64,000 nt of DNA. Source: CAZWCE01 sp964632505. Lineage in GTDB: Bacteria > Planctomycetota > Planctomycetia > Pirellulales > Thermoguttaceae. The notes beneath the pieces are model-generated. The model had not been told where the DNA came from. It was given only the letters and a program-made list of their open reading frames with translations, and searched no databases. Positions 18,102 to 27,185 of this stretch are shown here, piece by piece (the stretch's first letter is position 1; every line of letters begins with the position of its first letter). Where the stretch lies: positions 124,001 to 188,000 of the forward strand of contig CAZWCE010000006.1 in assembly GCA_964632505.1 (NCBI GenBank), in the 5' to 3' direction. A program made the position numbers and the translations under genes.

Positions 18102-20762
18102 ATGACTTATCTCCATCGATTTGAAGGATCTTGTCCGAACCAGGGTGCGACCGGGTCGTCTTTGCCCGGAATCTCTTCGGTTCTTTTCCTTCGCTCTTCG
18201 GACGGCTCGACGGCATGGAGGTTGTTGGCGGGGACCTGCCTTTTTCTCCATCTGGCGACGACTTCCGTCTGTCATGGGCAGAACATGCTTTCCCCACGGC
18301 AAACCCCTGCACGAATTCAGCTCGACTCGAACGATCATACTTCGAGCGTCTCGCTTCATTCCGACGGGGCAAACGGCTCTTCTTCAGCCGAGATCTTGAA
18401 TCCCTTCGCTTCCGGTTCCATTCGGAAGCCGAAGTCGTCCTTGATGACTTCGGATGAAAGCGACGGTTCCCGTGACGACATCGAAGCGGAGGAGGATCTT
18501 TCCTTTCGCTCCCTGTATTCGGGGACCTACTACTCCGAGAAAGAGGCTTCAAGGGACCTGTCGTCCGGCGTTTCCGCCGCCGGTGATAAGTATGTTTCCC
18601 GTTCGGGACTCCAACCCGTTTCTTATGATTCCGAGGAAGTTGAGCAGATCCGTGCTCCTTTGCCGAAATACTCCCAGAACAAACAGGATGCCCTCCCCTC
18701 GGCGATTCATCAAGTGAGTTCGACGAACGAGCACGTGGAATTGCTCGAGAACGAGGTCAGGATACTGTCGTTCGGCGATGAGAAAATCCCCCAAATCCAA
18801 ATCAGTAACAAGAACATCGTGAGCGCTTCGCCCCTGTCGCCTTCACAAATCCAGATCAGCGCGAAGCAAACCGGTTCAACGAAGATCTATTTCTGGAACG
18901 AGGAAGAGAATATCTACGTCGTTCACGTGACGGTCAAGGGAGCACTCGGTGACCTGTTGCGAAGGGAGTTCCCCAATGCATCGCTCGAAGTGCATGAGTT
19001 GGGGAACGGAGTACTCATTTCCGGTTACATCGACGAAGCCCGTGATATCAGTGCCGTAGTCAATATTTCGAAGGAATATTATCCCAAAGTGGTCACCAAC
19101 ATTCGCATCGGCGGGGTACACAAGGTCCTGTTGCATGTAAAAATCCTCGAGGTTTCCCGGAGTAAATTGCGGCAACTCGGCTTCGACTGGTATCAATTGT
19201 TCTCGCCTAACGGCATCGTGGTTTCCAGCGCGGCGAAGACGATGAATTCCGCGGTCACCGGGGTGCTGGATGAGCAAGGACGCCTTCTCATTCCCTCGGT
19301 GAGCGGTTCGCCGGCGAATTCGTCGTTCACCTTTCAATTGGTCGACGGGGGAAATGCCTTCCTCGGTTTTCTGAATGCGTTGGAGGAGAATAAGCTGGCA
19401 AAATTGATCGCCGAACCGACGCTGGTCGCCGCCAGCGGCTCGGAAGCTCATTTCCATTCCGGCGGAAGAGTGCCTATTGTGATCAGCACATTGAGCAATG
19501 TTGACGTTCAATATGAAGTTTATGGTGTCGTCACCACATTCGTGCCCATCGTCTACGGAAACGGCAATATTCGACTCGCCGTGAAGACCGAGTATTCCGA
19601 AATCGACGAAGCTCGTTCGACCGAGCAGGCTCCGGCCTTGATCACCCGTCAAATGCAAACCACCGTCGATATGAAAGCGGGCCACACGCTCGCCTTGGCC
19701 GGCCTGTTGAACACGAAAATCGAGGCTTCGCGAAACGGACTTCCCGTCATCAGCGATCTGCCCTATGTGGGGAATCTCTTCGGAAGGGTCGAACATAGGA
19801 ATAACGAACAGGAATTGCTCATCATGGTCACGCCGGAGTTGGTTTCGGGAATCGATCCGGCGATGTTGCCGGAATGCGAGTTGGGGACGAATACTCGCGA
19901 TCCGAGCGACTTCGAGTTGTTCATGAAGCGTCAAATCGAAGTCAATTGCGACGACGAATACTCCGGACCGGGAGTGGCCGGAGGCTCCGTGGTGACAGGA
20001 CCCCCGCCGGGAATGACCGTCTTCCAGGAAGGGGAGGTGATCGAACCGGGGAAGCTGATGGACGTGAACGACATCCCGAAAGAGGCTGCGCCCTCACGAA
20101 AGATGCTTCCGCCGGTACCGCCGGTGGAGTCGGACCCTGTCCCCGGAAAAGCATCGAGTAGCCGAATGAGGATCGATCGTTCCGCTCGGAGTGGAGTTCC
20201 GCCGTCCTACCAGTCGGAAAAACCACAATCGACCGTAATGAAAGATCAAAAGCATCATTCCGCCGCGCCGAACCGGCCGTCTCCCTCGATCGGGCAGCGG
20301 GCTCCCTTGCAGCCTCCGGCGCGATTGCTTCAGCGGTCGTCGCAGAACCAAAAATCGGCCGCGGAGAAGTCGCCTCATCCCTATTCATTGCGTACCGTAG
20401 TTCCACCTTCGCTCAATACGGGCCCGAAGACGAAAGAAGGCGGTGATTCGACTTCGCCGAAAGACGGGAAGAGTCGGAAGGAGCCGGTGAACGAAGACGA
20501 TTCGGCGGCTCTCGAAAAGAGTCTTTTCAAAAAGCCGTTGATTCGTTCTTCCAGCGATGCGGGATTCAGCACAACCACCGGCGCGGGAGAGAAACGACAA
20601 ACTTCCTCGGCGAAGAAACCGCCGCTTCCCTCGACTCCGAAAGCGGTCGCCGCGCAACGTTCTCTCGATCACCCCGTGCCGTTGCCGCCGGTGCGGCCGG
20701 CGGCGTACCGGGAAAGTTCCGTGCAACAAGCTCGCCCGATGGCCCTTCCCCCCGTGCAATGA
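18102..20762 (+). CDS. cpaC: Tad pilus secretin CpaC/RcpA with long disordered C-terminal extension
   Basis: An 886-aa outer-membrane secretin forming the exit pore of the Flp pilus. The signal region includes WRLLAGTCLFLHLATTSVCH (about residues 40-60). Residues about 205-285 are the pilus-assembly N-terminal domain (VRILSFGDEKIPQIQISNKN; a strand-rich block ending HVTVKGALGDLL). A BON-like segment follows (LEVHELGNGVLISGYIDEAR). The secretin core spans about 335-580, from GVHKVLLHVKILEVSRSKLR to NNEQELLIMVTPELVSGI, with GHTLALAGLLNTKIEASRNG inside. The last 270 residues are Ser/Pro/Lys-rich and look disordered, which is far longer than the usual CpaC tail. TadZ/A/B/C are not in this window, so the motor lies elsewhere. 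Confidence 0.9.
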   Translation: MTYLHRFEGSCPNQGATGSSLPGISSVLFLRSSDGSTAWRLLAGTCLFLHLATTSVCHGQNMLSPRQTPARIQLDSNDHTSSVSLHSDGANGSSSAEILNPFASGSIRKPKSSLMTSDESDGSRDDIEAEEDLSFRSLYSGTYYSEKEASRDLSSGVSAAGDKYVSRSGLQPVSYDSEEVEQIRAPLPKYSQNKQDALPSAIHQVSSTNEHVELLENEVRILSFGDEKIPQIQISNKNIVSASPLSPSQIQISAKQTGSTKIYFWNEEENIYVVHVTVKGALGDLLRREFPNASLEVHELGNGVLISGYIDEARDISAVVNISKEYYPKVVTNIRIGGVHKVLLHVKILEVSRSKLRQLGFDWYQLFSPNGIVVSSAAKTMNSAVTGVLDEQGRLLIPSVSGSPANSSFTFQLVDGGNAFLGFLNALEENKLAKLIAEPTLVAASGSEAHFHSGGRVPIVISTLSNVDVQYEVYGVVTTFVPIVYGNGNIRLAVKTEYSEIDEARSTEQAPALITRQMQTTVDMKAGHTLALAGLLNTKIEASRNGLPVISDLPYVGNLFGRVEHRNNEQELLIMVTPELVSGIDPAMLPECELGTNTRDPSDFELFMKRQIEVNCDDEYSGPGVAGGSVVTGPPPGMTVFQEGEVIEPGKLMDVNDIPKEAAPSRKMLPPVPPVESDPVPGKASSSRMRIDRSARSGVPPSYQSEKPQSTVMKDQKHHSAAPNRPSPSIGQRAPLQPPARLLQRSSQNQKSAAEKSPHPYSLRTVVPPSLNTGPKTKEGGDSTSPKDGKSRKEPVNEDDSAALEKSLFKKPLIRSSSDAGFSTTTGAGEKRQTSSAKKPPLPSTPKAVAAQRSLDHPVPLPPVRPAAYRESSVQQARPMALPPVQ

Positions 20763-20793
20763 AATCGGCCTTTAACGTGATTCTCCTTCGAAG

Positions 20794-20818
20794 GGCCCTT
20801 GTCAATCAAGGGCCTTTT
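20794..20818 (+). terminator. Intrinsic terminator between cpaC and queG
   Basis: An 8-bp stem (GGCCCTTG at 20794-20801 and CAAGGGCC at 20807-20814), a 5-nt loop, then TTTT. It overlaps the last codons of queG on the other strand and, because its upstream arm is preceded by AA, probably works best for the secretin transcript. Confidence 0.75.
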
Positions 20819-21986
20819 CGATGGCCTGGAGGACCTCGGAATCCGTCTCCGACATCTGATGGGATCGCAGCAGGTCGGCGGCGGGCTCCAAGGGAAAAGC
20901 TTGTCGATGCGAAGACAAGGCTTCCACACAGGCGAGCCGGATCACTGCTTCTTTCTCACGAAGTCCCCGCGAAAGGGCTTCCAGTGCATGGCGCTCCGGA
21001 TGGTTCGTCAAAACGCCTGCCGCATTTCTTAAAAGGCCGCTTCTTCCGAGACGAGCCAGCGGCGTCTTTCCGAAGCGTTTCCGGAACATCGGCTCATCGA
21101 GGAAAAAGAGATCCACCAGAGGCAGATTTTGAAGTTCCGCCAAGGGGCGGAAGGCTTCCGAAACGAGCGGTGGTAAATCGGCGTTCCACGGACAAACGTG
21201 CTGGCAAGTATCGCACCCGAAAAGTCGCCTGTCCATCCGGCGGCGAAACTCTTCGGGAATAGCGTCTTGATGTTCAATCGTCCAGTAATTAAGGCACCTT
21301 CGGGCGTTCATGAGATAAGGCGCTTCGAGGGCACCGGTCGGACAGGCCTCTTGGCACGCCCGGCAGTTTTCGCAAGGGGTCCATCGGTCGTGCTTTGTGG
21401 AAGCGATACCTGGATGCTTCCCCGGAGAGGGGACGCGCTCCCGAAAACAGTCTTCCAGCGGTTCACTGGTGAGCACGGCGGCGAGAAAAAGGGAGCTGCC
21501 ATAGTGGGGATGGAGCAGCATCGTGTTTTTCCCGAACTGGCCGAGACCGGCATCGACGGCCAATTGCCGTTCCATCAACGGTGCCGTGTCGACCACTCCC
21601 CGTGCCTTCCCGTCGGGGACTTCCACCAGGAAGCGTTGCGTCAATCGTTTCAAGCGTTTTCGCAAGCTGATGTGGTAATCGACGAATCCGGCATAGCGGG
21701 AAACCGTCCCGGTGCCGGGCGGCGGCTTTTCCGGGGGGCGGGTGCCGTAATAGGCGCCCAGCATAAGAATTCCCTTCACGCCGGGAAGCACGCCTTCGGG
21801 ATGTTGTCGGGCCTTCAGACCTTTGCGGAGGTAATCCATCGTTCCGTGGTGGCCTTTTTCGATCCACTTCCGGTAGTCGGCATACGTCGCCGGGGAGACG
21901 ACCGGCGCGGTACCGGCGAGGTCGAATCCCGCCTCGAGCGCCTCCGTCACCAATTTTTGGGTGAGATTCACCTGCTTCGGCTCCAA
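20802..21986 (-). CDS. queG: Epoxyqueuosine reductase
   Basis: A 394-aa cobalamin-dependent iron-sulfur enzyme that reduces epoxyqueuosine to queuosine in tRNA, the last step of queuosine synthesis. The catalytic region reads ARGVVDTAPLMERQLAVDAG then LGQFGKNTMLLHPHYGSSLF. Two [4Fe-4S] motifs follow: CENCRACQEACPTGAL at about residue 202, and CDTCQHVCPWN at about residue 258. A HEAT-like C-terminus (HALEALSRGLREKEAVIRLA) binds tRNA in the family. The start is TTG at 21986, supported by GGAGAA 4-9 bp upstream; no ATG fits better. Needing B12, it fits the corrinoid protein encoded elsewhere in the window. Confidence 0.93.
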   Translation of the reverse strand: MEPKQVNLTQKLVTEALEAGFDLAGTAPVVSPATYADYRKWIEKGHHGTMDYLRKGLKARQHPEGVLPGVKGILMLGAYYGTRPPEKPPPGTGTVSRYAGFVDYHISLRKRLKRLTQRFLVEVPDGKARGVVDTAPLMERQLAVDAGLGQFGKNTMLLHPHYGSSLFLAAVLTSEPLEDCFRERVPSPGKHPGIASTKHDRWTPCENCRACQEACPTGALEAPYLMNARRCLNYWTIEHQDAIPEEFRRRMDRRLFGCDTCQHVCPWNADLPPLVSEAFRPLAELQNLPLVDLFFLDEPMFRKRFGKTPLARLGRSGLLRNAAGVLTNHPERHALEALSRGLREKEAVIRLACVEALSSHRQAFPLEPAADLLRSHQMSETDSEVLQAIEKALD

Positions 21987-21989
21987 TTC

Positions 21990-22019
21990 GTTCTCCGGGG
22001 ATGTTATAATGGAGAGAAC
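21990..22019 (+). promoter_or_regulatory. Extended -10 promoter inside an inverted repeat
   Basis: TGTTATAAT (22002-22010) is a perfect -10 with the TGn extension. It sits between the arms GTTCTC (21990-21995) and GAGAAC (22014-22019), which form a 6-bp dyad around it. Transcription rightwards would start near 22017. Read leftwards, TATAAC gives a usable -10 for queG. A regulator binding the dyad would control both directions. The dyad as operator is inference. Confidence 0.45.
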
Positions 22020-22051
22020 GTCCGGCCTGTTTTTCTCGGACGGCCTTTTTT
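22019..22051 (+). terminator. Terminator-like hairpin just after a promoter
   Basis: CGTCCG (22019-22024) pairs with CGGACG (22037-22042), with a 12-nt loop, then GCC and six T residues (22046-22051). It lies immediately after the predicted start site and 64 bp before the small lipoprotein gene, so it may act as an attenuator or as an early stop for the rightward transcript. Confidence 0.5.
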
Positions 22052-22114
22052 ATCATCTCCAAAATACGAAATTCCGCCCTCGCCTCCTGAAAACACTCGA
22101 GCGCAGGAGACCCC

Positions 22115-22354
22115 ATGATGCCACCGAGTTCCCCCCCTGCACGTTGCTCCCATTTTCCCCTCTTCACAGGGGTTCTTCTCACCATTCCCCTGCTGATGCC
22201 GCTCGGGTGTCGGCAGCCGGAAGCGTCGCGCGAGGATTACGGCGAAATCGTCACTGAATTGCCCGATTTGCCGGAAGCGCAAGGGGAGTACTCCTATCCT
22301 GATATCGGCGTCAACCCGGCGCTGTTGCGTTGGCAGAACGCACAGGACGAATGA
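22115..22354 (+). CDS. Small putative lipoprotein
   Basis: A 79-aa protein I do not recognise. A short proline-rich start is followed by a hydrophobic stretch (FPLFTGVLLTIPLLMPLG) and then Cys at residue 32, as LMPLGC|RQPE. The lipobox is imperfect (Pro at -3). The mature part is about 48 residues, acidic and Tyr/Pro-rich (EASREDYGEIVTELPDLPEA). AGGAGA (22105-22110) precedes two adjacent ATGs; the second (22118) has the better spacing of 7. Planctomycete genomes hold many short lipoproteins of this form. Its own promoter and hairpin lie upstream. The lipidation call is inference. Confidence 0.62.
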   Translation: MMPPSSPPARCSHFPLFTGVLLTIPLLMPLGCRQPEASREDYGEIVTELPDLPEAQGEYSYPDIGVNPALLRWQNAQDE

Positions 22355-22642
22355 TGTAGGAAGCGGTCACTATTTTTGGTTCTTCCGACATTTTCGTGGC
22401 TGATTGATGAGTCCTTGTCGTCGATATCGATTGGCTCGGCTCGGATTCACCAACCAAAGCAGGGGGGCGTTCCCTGCTGCGCCCTCCACCATCTCCGCCT
22501 CCTGGAGGCCTGCGGCCGTGCGGGTGCGAGGCGAAGATGGCTCCGGCCGAAGCAGGGGACGAATCGAACGCTTTTTACTCATGACAATTGGATTTACGTA
22601 TCATTGCACTTCGGCACTAGCCATTAAATTCCCGGAAGAACC

Positions 22643-25279
22643 CTATTTTTTACGTCCCTTCCGACCGCCCGTCGATTCTTGCTTGAGCTGCCGTTGCCAC
22701 CGATGCAGCCAGTTCATCGCCTCCATGGGCGACATCTCTTCGAGATTCAACGCTCGGGTTTCATCGATGAGCGGATGATCGGCCGGCCCGAATAGGGTCA
22801 ATTGAATCTCCGATCCTTTTTGCGGAGGTTCACAGCCGGAGATTTTCACCTTACCGTCCGATTCCAGCATGGCTTCTTCCAGGTCGGCGAGGATTGCCTT
22901 GGCCCGATCAACGACGGGCCGCGGCACCCCGGCGAGTCGGGCGACGTGGATGCCGTAACTCTTATCGGCCGCACCGGGAACGATTTTATGGAGGAACACG
23001 ACGTCGTCGTTCCATTCACGGACCGCCACGTTATAGTTTTCGATTTGCTCGAAGGAATGGGCCAGCTCGGTCAATTCGTGATAGTGGGTGGCGAAGAGGG
23101 TGCGGCAAGCGACCTGGTTGTGCAGGTGTTCCACCACCGCCCAGGCGAGCGAAATGCCGTCGTAGGTGCTCGTGCCGCGTCCGATTTCGTCGAGAATGAC
23201 CAGGCTCTTTGAGGTCGCCATGTTGAGGATTCTCGCCGTTTCCGTCATCTCGACCATGAAGGTACTCTGCCCCCGGGCGAGTTCGTCACTGGCCCCGACC
23301 CGGGCGAAGATTCGATCGGCCACCCCCACCGTCGCTTCCTCGGCCGGCACGAAACTACCGATCTGCGCCATCAACGTGATGAGGGCGACCTGTCGGATAT
23401 ACGTGCTCTTGCCCGCCATATTCGGACCGGTGATTAATTGGATTCGCCGCGTGGATTCCTCCATTTCCGTATCGTTCGGTACGAAAACCCCCTCAGGTTC
23501 CAGAATATCGAGCACCGGGTGGCGCCCCTGCCGGATGGTGAGCACCGGATCGGACGTGACCGTCGGGCGGCAGTAATTCCGTTGCCGAGCCAGGGTCGCC
23601 AGAGAGGAGAGCACGTCGAGGTGGGCCAAGGCCATGGCCGAGCGATGCATCACCGGTCGAGCCCGGGCCGCCTTCTCACGAAGGGTCACGAACAGGTCGT
23701 ATTCCAGCGCGCACGCTTTCTCGTCGGCGGTGAGAACTTTTTCCTCGTATTCTTTCAGCTCCGGCGTGATGTAACGCTCCGCATTCTTGAGCGTTTGCTT
23801 CCGATGGTAGTTCTCGGGGATCTTTTCCCGGTGAACATTCGTGACTTCGAGATAGTAGCCGAACACTCGATTGAACCCCACCTTCAGATTGGCGATTCCG
23901 GTTCGTTCCATCTCCTTCGCCTGATACTGCGCGATCCACTCTTTGCCACCTTTTTGCAAATCACGGAAGGCGTCCAGTTCTTCGTGGTATCCTTCGCGGA
24001 TGAAACCTCCCTCTCGACTGGTCAGCGGGCTGTCGTCCACCAGCGCCCGCTCGAGTTCTTCCGAGAGTTCTTCGCAAGGATCGATGCTCTCCCGAAGCAC
24101 CGCAAGCAGCCGTCCCTTGCCATCGGCCAGCATGTGTTTGAAATCCGGGAGGTTGCGGAGCGAGCGCCCGATGAAATTCAGATCGCGGGGGGTGGCTCTT
24201 CCGGTAGCGACGCGCGAGAGCAATCGCTCAATGTCGTACACTTTTCGAAGCAGCTCCCGGAGGTCGGCAGTCAGGCGTTCCTCTTCGACCAACTCCGCCA
24301 CACTCTCCAGCCGGGTCTCGATTTCTTCGGGATCGATCAGCGGGTTGTTGACCCAATCGCTCAGTAACCGCGACCCCATTGCGGTGACGCACTGATCGAG
24401 CACCGAAAGCAGCGTGCCTTCGCGACGTCCTTCGCGGAGAGTCCGGGTGATTTCCAGGCTCCGCCGACTCGATTCGTCGATTTCCAATAGCCGGCTCGCA
24501 TGGTACGGCACCAAGGAGTCGAGATGCTCCAGCGATTGCTTCTGAGTTTCCTGGAGGTAGTCGAGAATCGCCCCGGCGGCCTGAATCGAAGGGCGTTCCT
24601 CCTTTGCGTCGGAAAAGCCGAATCCTTCGAGCGTCGTCGTCCGGAAGTGGCTTGTCAGCAGTTCGTGGGCGTTTGGATATCCGAACGACCAGTCGGGGCG
24701 GCGGGTCACCATCATGGCGTCGCCCAGGTGGGAGGGAATCAGGCCGTTTCCCGATTCGGGAACGAGGCATTCCGAAGGAGCGAGTCTGGCAATCTGATCG
24801 GGCAAGTGCTCCGGGGGAACCACGGCGGCGAAGAAACGCCCGGTGGAGAGATCGGCCCATGCGAGCCCCGCCGGCTGCGTATCGGTGATCGAGACCAGGT
24901 AGTTGCACTCCCGGGGATCGAGGATCGATTCCTCGGTGACCGTGCCGGGCGAGACCAGTCGGGTGACTTCACGTCGGACCAATCCCTTCGCTTTTTTGGG
25001 ATCTTCCACCTGCTCGCAAACGGCGACCCGGTGACCGGCGGCGATCAGCTTCGCCAGATAACCGTCGAGTTGATGATGGGGAAAACCGGCCATCGGGGTG
25101 GCGCGGGTGCCTTTGTCGCGACTGGTCAGCGCCAGCCCGAGCACCTTCGCGGCGATTTTGGCATCCTCGAAGAAGAGTTCGTAGAAGTCGCCCATGCGAA
25201 AAAACAGCAGCGCTTCGGGGCAGGCCTTCTTCGCTTCTTCATACTGCTTCATCATGGGAGAAGTGTCTGCTTTTGCCAT
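22643..25279 (-). CDS. mutS: DNA mismatch repair protein MutS
   Basis: An 878-aa MutS1 protein that recognises mismatches and small loops and recruits MutL. Domain I begins SPMMKQYEEAKKACPEALLF and includes the mismatch-contacting Phe-x-Glu as GDFYELF (about residues 31-37). The connector, core and clamp domains follow. The ATPase domain has Walker A GPNMAGKST (about 616-624), Walker B LVILDEIGRGTSTYDG (about 690-705) and the following HxH region ATHYHELTELAHSF. The C-terminal helix-turn-helix tail is present (MSPMEAMNWLHRWQRQLKQE). Full length for the family. The ATG at 25279 is followed by typical MutS residues; a purine-rich stretch lies upstream on the minus strand. No mutL is seen nearby. 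Confidence 0.97.
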   Translation of the reverse strand: MAKADTSPMMKQYEEAKKACPEALLFFRMGDFYELFFEDAKIAAKVLGLALTSRDKGTRATPMAGFPHHQLDGYLAKLIAAGHRVAVCEQVEDPKKAKGLVRREVTRLVSPGTVTEESILDPRECNYLVSITDTQPAGLAWADLSTGRFFAAVVPPEHLPDQIARLAPSECLVPESGNGLIPSHLGDAMMVTRRPDWSFGYPNAHELLTSHFRTTTLEGFGFSDAKEERPSIQAAGAILDYLQETQKQSLEHLDSLVPYHASRLLEIDESSRRSLEITRTLREGRREGTLLSVLDQCVTAMGSRLLSDWVNNPLIDPEEIETRLESVAELVEEERLTADLRELLRKVYDIERLLSRVATGRATPRDLNFIGRSLRNLPDFKHMLADGKGRLLAVLRESIDPCEELSEELERALVDDSPLTSREGGFIREGYHEELDAFRDLQKGGKEWIAQYQAKEMERTGIANLKVGFNRVFGYYLEVTNVHREKIPENYHRKQTLKNAERYITPELKEYEEKVLTADEKACALEYDLFVTLREKAARARPVMHRSAMALAHLDVLSSLATLARQRNYCRPTVTSDPVLTIRQGRHPVLDILEPEGVFVPNDTEMEESTRRIQLITGPNMAGKSTYIRQVALITLMAQIGSFVPAEEATVGVADRIFARVGASDELARGQSTFMVEMTETARILNMATSKSLVILDEIGRGTSTYDGISLAWAVVEHLHNQVACRTLFATHYHELTELAHSFEQIENYNVAVREWNDDVVFLHKIVPGAADKSYGIHVARLAGVPRPVVDRAKAILADLEEAMLESDGKVKISGCEPPQKGSEIQLTLFGPADHPLIDETRALNLEEMSPMEAMNWLHRWQRQLKQESTGGRKGRKK

Positions 25280-25344
25280 GGTCTCATCGTATCAGAAGGT
25301 GGTGCAAATGAAAAGTACCGAGCGTGGCCTCCTTCTCCACATCC

Positions 25345-25384
25345 GAGGCGAGGGACGCCGAAGACGCCCCCTTTTCGGCGCCTC
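25345..25384 (-). terminator. Two-arm hairpin between ABC permease and mutS
   Basis: Nested inverted repeats: GAGGCG/CGCCTC (25345-25350, 25379-25384) outside and CGCCGAA/TTCGGCG (25356-25362, 25374-25380) overlapping it. No U-run follows on either strand, so it may be a weak terminator of the ABC operon or just a folded mRNA end. Confidence 0.25.
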
Positions 25385-25448
25385 TTCTCCAGGCGGAAAA
25401 GTCGGCCCGCTTTCCGGACCCCCACGCGCTCTTCGGGGAGGAAGCGGC

Positions 25449-26381
25449 TCAGCGTCTTCGATTTTTTTTCAGCCGAGCGAGCGACCACTGAACGGTCAGC
25501 ACCAGCAGGTAGACCACGCCGGCGACGACGATCATCGTCGGGCCGGAGGAGGTGCTCCATCTCAGGCTGATGAGTAGGCCGGTCCAGGAGAAGAGAAAAC
25601 AGAAGATGATCGACCAGATGACCATCGGTCGGAGGCGGATCGTCAATCTCGAGGCGACCGCCGGGGGGAGAGTGAGCATGGCGATGACCATGAGGATTCC
25701 GACCACACGAACCATCAACACGACGTTGACCGCCGTGAGCACCAGCAGTAGAAGGAAATAGGCGGTATCGTGGATGCCGCGGAGCCTTGCGAATTCCGCA
25801 TCGAAACAGACCGCCTCGACCTTCAGGAACGTGGGAATCGTGACTCCCACCACCAGGGCGCCGAGCAGTATCACCAAGTAGAGGTCGAGCGAGGAGATTA
25901 AAAGGATGTCGCCGAAAAGGTAACTTGTAAGATTGTAGTATCCGGGAGTGAAGTCGAGAAAGAGCAACCCGACGGCCATGCCGATCGCCCAAATCGCTCC
26001 GATGACGGTGTCTTCGCGTTCTTTCGCTTTCAGGCTGACCGTTCCGATGAATAGGGCGCTGAGCACCGCCACGGGAATGGCGAAGAGAATCGGATCGAAC
26101 CATTCATACGCCTCCTCGGGCGAGGTCTGCTGCAAACGATCCAGAAATGGCAACCATGTCAGGGAGAGGGTGCCGGCGATCAGGTGTTTTTTTAAGAAGA
26201 GGCTGATGCCGATCCCGCCGAAGGCCGTGTGTGCGACCGCGCCGGCGAGGTAGCTGATGCGCCGAACGACGACGAAAGTCCCGATGATCCCGAAGGGAAT
26301 GCTTCCAATGGCGCTGACGGCGAGCGCCATTCGAAAAAAACGGTATTCCGGTGCGGTGATCAGAGAGTGCCACTCACCCAT
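25449..26381 (-). CDS. Zn/Mn-type ABC transporter permease (ZnuB/MntB-like)
   Basis: A 310-aa inner-membrane permease of the ABC-3 family, which moves Zn, Mn or Fe ions in with a cognate ATPase. It has about eight hydrophobic segments (for example FFRMALAVSAIGSIPFGIIG, and TAVNVVLMVRVVGILMVIAM near residue 215). Family motifs include GAVAHTAFGGIGISLF near residue 47 and AMLTLPPAVASRL near residue 233. Its start (ATG 26381) overlaps the end of the upstream ATPase gene by 8 bp, so the two are translationally coupled. No substrate-binding protein (ZnuA) gene adjoins. Metal identity cannot be read from the sequence. Confidence 0.9.
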   Translation of the reverse strand: MGEWHSLITAPEYRFFRMALAVSAIGSIPFGIIGTFVVVRRISYLAGAVAHTAFGGIGISLFLKKHLIAGTLSLTWLPFLDRLQQTSPEEAYEWFDPILFAIPVAVLSALFIGTVSLKAKEREDTVIGAIWAIGMAVGLLFLDFTPGYYNLTSYLFGDILLISSLDLYLVILLGALVVGVTIPTFLKVEAVCFDAEFARLRGIHDTAYFLLLLVLTAVNVVLMVRVVGILMVIAMLTLPPAVASRLTIRLRPMVIWSIIFCFLFSWTGLLISLRWSTSSGPTMIVVAGVVYLLVLTVQWSLARLKKNRRR

Positions 26382-27135
26382 GGCGACACTCCTTTCCCGG
26401 GCACTGCCGGTCGTGACGCACCATTTTCATGTCGGCACCATAGATATCGCGAATCACCTCGCCACTCAGCTCGCTCGTGGGATGGACCACCACCTGGCGG
26501 TTTACGCAGATGACCGTGTTGACGATCTGCGAAACGACACCGATGTCGTGCGAGACGATCAGGATCGTCATCCGCTGGTTGAGCTCTTTCAGGATGTCGA
26601 ACAGGATCTCCTCGGAGGTCGGGTCGATGTTGCTGGTCGGTTCGTCCATCATCAGGATTTCCGGATTGCTGCAAAGCGTTCGTGCGATGAGCGTCCTTTG
26701 TCGCTGCCCGCCGGAGAGGGAGGAAAAGGGGGTGTCGGCCAGGGAGGCGACTTGCATCTCCTCCATGGCGCGTTCGACTTCCCGACGATCCTCGCGCCGA
26801 TAGCGGCATTGCCATCGACGGCCGAGCCTGCCCATCAAAACCACGTCGCGCACCGTCACCGGAAAGAGATCGTCGACGTTCAGATACTGCGGCGTGTACC
26901 CGGCCCGGAGTCGGCTGTTTTTGGGCGGTTGCCCGAGCAGTTCGACACGACCTCGGTCGGGGGAGTACAACCCCAGAATAATCTTCAACAAGGTCGTTTT
27001 TCCGCCGCCATTGGGACCGACGACCGAAACGAAATCGTCGTGCTCGACCGAAAAGGTGACCTTCTCAAGAACCGGTTGGTGGTCGAACGAAAAGCATACG
27101 TCCTGCAATCGAATGACCGACGGTTTGTCCGACAA
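26374..27135 (-). CDS. Zn/Mn-type ABC transporter ATPase (ZnuC/MntA-like)
   Basis: A 253-aa ATP-binding subunit of a metal-ion ABC importer. Walker A is GPNGGGKTT (about residues 40-48), the Q-loop region is GYTPQYLN, the signature is LSGGQRQR (about 143-150), and Walker B is ILMMDEPTS, followed by the H-loop LIVSHDIG. The C-terminus is His/Cys-rich (MKMVRHDRQCPGKECRHG), as in some ZnuC proteins, and may sense or bind metal. The first codon is TTG at 27135 with GAGG about 7 bp upstream; no in-frame ATG is better. It overlaps the permease gene by 8 bp, and a -10 box lies 51 bp upstream. Confidence 0.9.
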   Translation of the reverse strand: MSDKPSVIRLQDVCFSFDHQPVLEKVTFSVEHDDFVSVVGPNGGGKTTLLKIILGLYSPDRGRVELLGQPPKNSRLRAGYTPQYLNVDDLFPVTVRDVVLMGRLGRRWQCRYRREDRREVERAMEEMQVASLADTPFSSLSGGQRQRTLIARTLCSNPEILMMDEPTSNIDPTSEEILFDILKELNQRMTILIVSHDIGVVSQIVNTVICVNRQVVVHPTSELSGEVIRDIYGADMKMVRHDRQCPGKECRHG

Positions 27136-27185
27136 GGCGATACCTCGCGACGATGAAGGGGAAAGGGAGCAAGCACTGATCCCCC

